Assembly: GCA_039654915.1 (NCBI GenBank)
Contig: CM077600.1
Span: forward strand, 72,611,992 to 72,675,991
Reading direction: 5' to 3'
Source: Aquilaria yunnanensis
Lineage: Eukaryota > Streptophyta > Magnoliopsida > Malvales > Thymelaeaceae
DNA length: 64,000 nucleotides
Shown: positions 60,038 through 64,000 of the stretch, piece after piece
Position numbering within the stretch: position 1 is the stretch's first letter
Layout of the letters: every line of letters begins with the position of its first letter
Position numbers and translations under genes: made by a program
Notes under the pieces: model-generated
What the model saw: only the letters and a program-made list of their open reading frames with translations
Told to the model about the DNA's origin: nothing
The model's database searches: none

Positions 60038-62388
60038 TGACATCTCAGCCTAGCACCTTTTAAAATTCGAAAACAGAAAGGGTAGGCACTTCTGTGTATT
60101 TTGGGTATGTAAACTACTAAAGGGTGACTTGGAGGTGAGTTATGAAGAAAAATTCATAGCTTCTGTGAATAAATTTGTTAGGGGAAAAGTGGGAAAAAGG
60201 TGAAATATTGCCTTAGTTGGCTCTCGGGTCCTAGTAATTGAAAGATGGTCAAAGGGCAAAACTTGGTGTTGGTTACAATTTGGGGTTTACTTGTAACAAA
60301 GAGATGGTTTAGAGACTGTTTTGCCTGGACTAAACTACCAAAAACGACTAATTACCAAAAAACAAACTTGGGGACAAATATGTACCAAATATATACCATG
60401 CAGCATGAATGGAACTAGAATTGGCATTTGTACCCCACTCACACGATCTCACTTACAGCCTTGCTTACACGCGGGCTTGGCATGCAAAACTTTGTCAAAG
60501 GCCTTCCTTCGTCAATCTAAACAAGATTTCTGGGCAAAGGAAGGATCTCTGGGTTCGATTGAAGCTGGAATTCTAGAAATTTATCTCGGGGGTGTGAGGG
60601 TTTGCTAAGCTTGGAAGGTAAGGGAACTTGCTTCTGTGACAAGGCTTGGCTTGGGAGGTGTTGCTCTGTTTGGATTAAGAGTTTGTACGTTTGTTTGGTA
60701 TGGGATCTTCTGTACTTGCTTCTCTGTTTGCTAATTTGAAAGCATTCTGTTGAAATCGAGTGGAAACTTGATTATGAAGCATGAAAGTCTATTTGATGGC
60801 ATTAAAGGTAAGTGAGCATAGCTCTTTGAGTTAGGGGCTACTATGGAACTCTGTTTTCCTCGTTCCATCTGATCAACCACCTTCTGATTTAGCAGGTGAC
60901 TAGGAAACCTCATGATATGGCTTGTTTGCTTGTTTATGTTGTCTTCTCAGGTCTGCATTGGGTCCATTTGCATTTAGTGTCAACTACAACTTATGCTTTA
61001 TGGCTAAACTCTTTGAATGCAAGTAAGACAAATATTAGACCCTTACTGAGTTCTGTGAACTCGCCTCTTCTGTTTATTATTTCAAGGGAAAGGGCTGAGC
61101 AATAGTTGCCATATGTGACTTGAGCTATTTAGAGATCAAATGTGAATTTGATCTAAGATGTTCATCTGGTAAATGTTTAGTGTTCTGACAAGGCTAGCAC
61201 TTGAGTTGCTGATCTTAAGCACTCACAAGTCCTATTGGGTGTTATGTGCCTAGCTTTGATGTATAAACTTGCAGACTTGTTATGTAAGGCTTGTGTACTT
61301 AATAGCCTGTACTTTTGTAAAGGAACTTAGTCTGAGTTTCTTCTGAAGCTACCTAATTTCCTACTAGTTTGTAGCTGAAGTCAATATTGAGCAATGTTGG
61401 ACCACTACTTTGACTTTCTAATGTGTGGCTTAATGTTGTATGAATCTGGCCTCTGCAAGTGTTTTAAGAGTATTTGACTTATCTGAAGCCTCACTAAGGG
61501 AATTCTTGGACTTTCTGTGGAAGGTACATGTAATCCAAGCATTGATTCCATTGCATCTGTTCAAGTTGACCAAAGGTTGACTTTCTGAGTTGGTGACCTT
61601 ATGGCTGGCTAGGGTTCACATTAAGACTTAGCATTAGAATTAAAACTTGCCTGAAGTCCTTGAAGCTGATTAAAGAGCTAATTTGTTTTAACTAAAGTCA
61701 ATTTAATCCAAAATAAATTATTTTTAGTTTGAAATTTTTTTTACTCATAACCAATTTTATTTGAAAGCCAATATTATTTAGATATCATAATTCATTTATT
61801 GTAAATTTTTTATGATATTATTAAATTTTTATAATTTTTTTTTTATTTTGTAGGCATTAAAAAGAAAAAATTCATAAAATTTTTTTGATGATATCATAAA
61901 CATTTTATTTTAAACAGATTATTACATTTACATAATATTAAATTTTAAACAAAATTGATTCTAAGCAAAAAAGATTTAAAAATAAAAATAAATAATTTTA
62001 AATTAAGTTGACTTAAATTAAAATGAATTGGCTCATATTGGTCTAGAGTGATTTATGCAACATTCTGCTTTGACAGTCGTTGTGCAAGGGAAGAAGTTTG
62101 GCTTAATAGTTGACTTGAAGCTCAATTTTGTTTCTGACTAAGCAATTAAGTCAATTAGTTCTTTGGTTAATTAGAACCCACCAGCAAGACTTAGGGTAGC
62201 TCTTGGGAGTTTTGAGTAGTTATCTCATTAAACTAGATAAACTACTCCTCTGTCAACGCGCCCTTCAGATTCTTCATTGTGCTATGGCGTGTGCAGAAAG
62301 TTAGCACAATTCTGTGTCTGGCCCTACATGTATTGTTTCTATATGTTTTTTGTTTAAAATTTGGGCTAGCTGTATGTTAGGCCATGGC
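60038..62388 (+). mobile_element. LTR-like non-coding insertion (2.35 kb) splitting the viral fragment
   Basis: It begins TGTGACATCTCAGCC and ends ...CCATGGCA, compatible with TG/CA LTR ends. The inside has no coding domain but holds an ACTGAGTTCTGTGAACTC hairpin (about 61049-61066), seen in similar form in the other LTR-like blocks. A family P MITE is nested at 61675-62034. The viral-like reading stops at its left end and resumes at its right end. No convincing 5-bp target duplication was found, so the borders are good to a few bases only. Confidence 0.6.
61675..62034 (+). mobile_element. Palindromic MITE, family P copy 3 (360 bp)
   Basis: The left end GAGCTAATTTGTTTTAACTA and right end TTAAATTAAAATGAATTGGC-TC are inverted repeats. 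The internal GAAAGCCAATATTATTTAG and TAGGCATTAAAAAG strings match the copies at 20972-21630. Confidence 0.82.
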
Positions 62389-62936
62389 ATGACCTATGGT
62401 CAGTTAATTAATCATATTAATCAAGAAGGATTAGCTCTTTGTAATGAAAAATGAGGTTAATGAGGGAACAAAAAAGTTAGGAGATTTCTGTGACCGATAT
62501 TGTTATGAAAAGGTTTCAGCACCTTTTGCAGAAAAAAAGGATTACAACAAGACCTACTAAACAAAAAGAAAAAGATTATAAGAAATCTTATACGAGAAAA
62601 AAAATATAATGTCGCTAGAAAAATGGTTTATAGAAAATCTAAAAGAAAAGAGAATCAAAATGGTCCATTTTTCATAAATGTGGAAGGCCAATATGGTTAT
62701 GAAAAGGTTTGAGCACCTTTTGCAGAAAAAAAGGATTACAACAAGACCTACTAAACAAAAAGAAAAACGTTATAAGAAATCTTATACGAGAAATAAAAAT
62801 AATGTCTCTAGAAAAATGGTTTATAGAAAATCTAAAAGAAAAGAGATTCAAAATGCTCCATTTTTAATAAATGTGGAAGAGTAAGAAACCATATGAATAA
62901 TCGTAGAATGAAAGACAAAAATAAATAATAAAAAAT
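62389..62936 (+). pseudogene. Endogenous caulimovirid-like coat-protein region, part 3 with duplicated basic tail
   Basis: The stretch starts TYGQLINHINQEGLALCN, shifts frame, then reads KKLGDFCDRYCYEKVSAPFA. A lysine/arginine-rich tail follows (TRPTKQKEK, YKKSYTR, MVYRKSKRKE) and is present twice because of a 194-bp tandem duplication. After the second copy a decayed zinc knuckle is visible near 62863-62923 (NKCGR, then H, then RRMKDKNK and a stop). A basic tail followed by a CCHC knuckle is the usual end of pararetroviral coat proteins. The copy is broken by frameshifts. Confidence 0.65.
62502..62881. repeat. 194-bp tandem duplication in the viral fragment
   Basis: GTTATGAAAAGGTTT at 62502 recurs at 62696. 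The two units remain highly similar to ATAAATGTGGAAG at their ends, with few substitutions and one small length change in the A-rich part. The similarity may extend about 10 bp further left. Confidence 0.93.
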
Positions 62937-63523
62937 GAGTAAATTCCAAAAATAGTCCCTAACCTTTAATTTTTGTTTCGTTTTAGTCCCTAACCTATTG
63001 AATATTCTGTTTTGGTCCTTAACCTACTAAAATTGTTTGTTTTTGTTTCCTTATCAGATGAAATTCATTAACTCAGAATAACTGTCTGGCATAAACTTTT
63101 AAAATTTTAATTTAAATATTCGGTAACTGTATTTCAGTAAATTTAGGCAGTTTAATTTTTTTGATAGCAAATAAATAATTTAAATTAATAATTTTTTCTT
63201 TCTGAATAAAATAAGTTCAATTAACAGGAAGAAAAAAAAAGATGATTTGAATTTTTTATTAACTATAAAAATTATTATATAGTTTAAATTTATTGTAAGA
63301 TAGTTACCGAATAGTTTAAATTATAATTTAATAATCTTTTATTAGACGAATATTTTAAGTTAACATATTTCATTCAGTGGGGACCAAAATGAAATGTTTT
63401 TAATAGATTTAGGACTAAAATGAAACTTTTTAATAGGTTTAGAACCAAAATAGAACATTCAATAGATTAAGGATTAAAATGAAATAATAGTTAAAGGTTA
63501 GGGATCATTTATGCAATTTACTC
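62937..63523 (+). mobile_element. MULE-like MITE, family M-long copy 2 (587 bp)
   Basis: Its termini GAGTAAATTCCAAAAATAG and CATTTATGCAATTTACTC are inverted repeats. A perfect 10-bp target duplication AATAAAAAAT flanks it (62927-62936 and 63524-63533). The body matches 56488-57077 closely. It was inserted immediately after the remains of the viral coat-protein stop codon. Confidence 0.95.
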
Positions 63524-63533
63524 AATAAAAAAT

Positions 63534-64000
63534 ATTTAAAAAACTTAAAGTACAAATGCTTAGGTAGCGTTTGGATGTGGAAAACAATTTTTCTTTTCTG
63601 TTTCTAGTTTTCATTTTATATGTAGAGTTTTCTAAAATGGTTTTCATAAAACATGTTTAGTTGTTTCCACAAGAAAACAAATTTCTGAAAATGAAAAGTT
63701 GAAAAATATGTTTAGTTGAGAAAATCTTCTTCTCACAACAAGATTCTATATTCTTATATTGTTAAAACATTTAAATGGAATATCACATGAAAGAAAAATA
63801 CAACTTTTAAGACTGATAAAATTGCTAGCTATATTTTTTATTATGTACAATCCAGTAAAACATAATATTATATAAGGACAATGAGTTGATGAGTAAGAAT
63901 TTTTTTTTTCCCATACAATTCCAAAGAAAATACGATATTAAATATAACTAAATATACTAAAAGTCAATACTTATGTGAGCGAATTATGTGTCATTGATAA
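63534..64000. other. AT-rich sequence at the window edge
   Basis: A TAGCGTTTGGATG phrase near 63565 is a common start of plant DNA-transposon remnants, but no second end is visible. No gene recognised. Confidence 0.35.

Noticed and set aside
62678..62884. Independent small basic protein gene
   Set aside because: It is the second unit of the duplicated tail of the broken viral-like coat protein, and the same tail precedes it in a disrupted frame.
1..64000. CRISPR arrays, bacterial operons, rRNA genes
   Set aside because: None seen. Tandem arrays here are adjacent repeats without regular spacers, and the gene content is plant nuclear.

Overview
This 64 kb window looks like plant nuclear DNA, most likely from a eudicot with a large, repeat-rich genome. 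The evidence is spliced plant genes with GT-AG introns, plant-specific protein families (an ACR-type ACT-repeat protein and nodulin-like/NFD4-type membrane proteins), plant transposon families and strongly AT-rich intergenic DNA. No bacterial operons, rRNA genes, true tRNA genes or CRISPR arrays were seen. Only two genes look potentially functional: a six-exon ACR9-like gene (34271-37696, + strand) and a single-exon NFD4-like transporter gene (41417-43099, + strand). A decayed tandem paralogue of the transporter lies just upstream (39119-40872).

Left part (1-34 kb): a copia gag with its leader and LTR on the minus strand (1-3094); an LTR-like non-coding block (3.1-5.3 kb); a decayed LINE ORF2 (5.4-9.2 kb, +); minisatellites (9.7-10.6 kb); a gypsy gag/protease fragment (11.2-12.4 kb, -); an unidentified degenerate block (13.0-15.1 kb); and then AT-rich DNA carrying many small non-autonomous DNA transposons. 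These are a hAT-type MITE with an 8-bp target duplication, four Stowaway-like MITEs in two families, palindromic elements near 21 kb and a foldback element at 30.25-31.48 kb that abuts a truncated LINE ORF1 (31.5-32.7 kb, -).

Middle part (34-47 kb): the gene island. A tRNA-derived SINE with a perfect 15-bp target duplication sits in intron 2 of the ACR9-like gene. The NFD4-like gene appears to have lost the reading frame of its original first codons.

Right part (47-64 kb): a structurally complete CACTA (En/Spm) element (47371-58740) with matching termini and a TAT target duplication. It carries damaged tnpA-like and TNP2-like genes on the minus strand. Nested in it are an LTR-like insertion, a 590-bp MULE-like MITE, telomere-like repeats and a long trinucleotide microsatellite. 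To its right (58.9-62.9 kb) is a broken stretch that reads like the coat-protein region of an endogenous caulimovirid (pararetrovirus). It is interrupted by a MITE and by a 2.35-kb LTR-like insertion, carries a 194-bp tandem duplication and is followed directly by a second copy of the 590-bp MITE.

All calls come from reading the sequence by eye. Family names rest on motif recognition, not on database searches.
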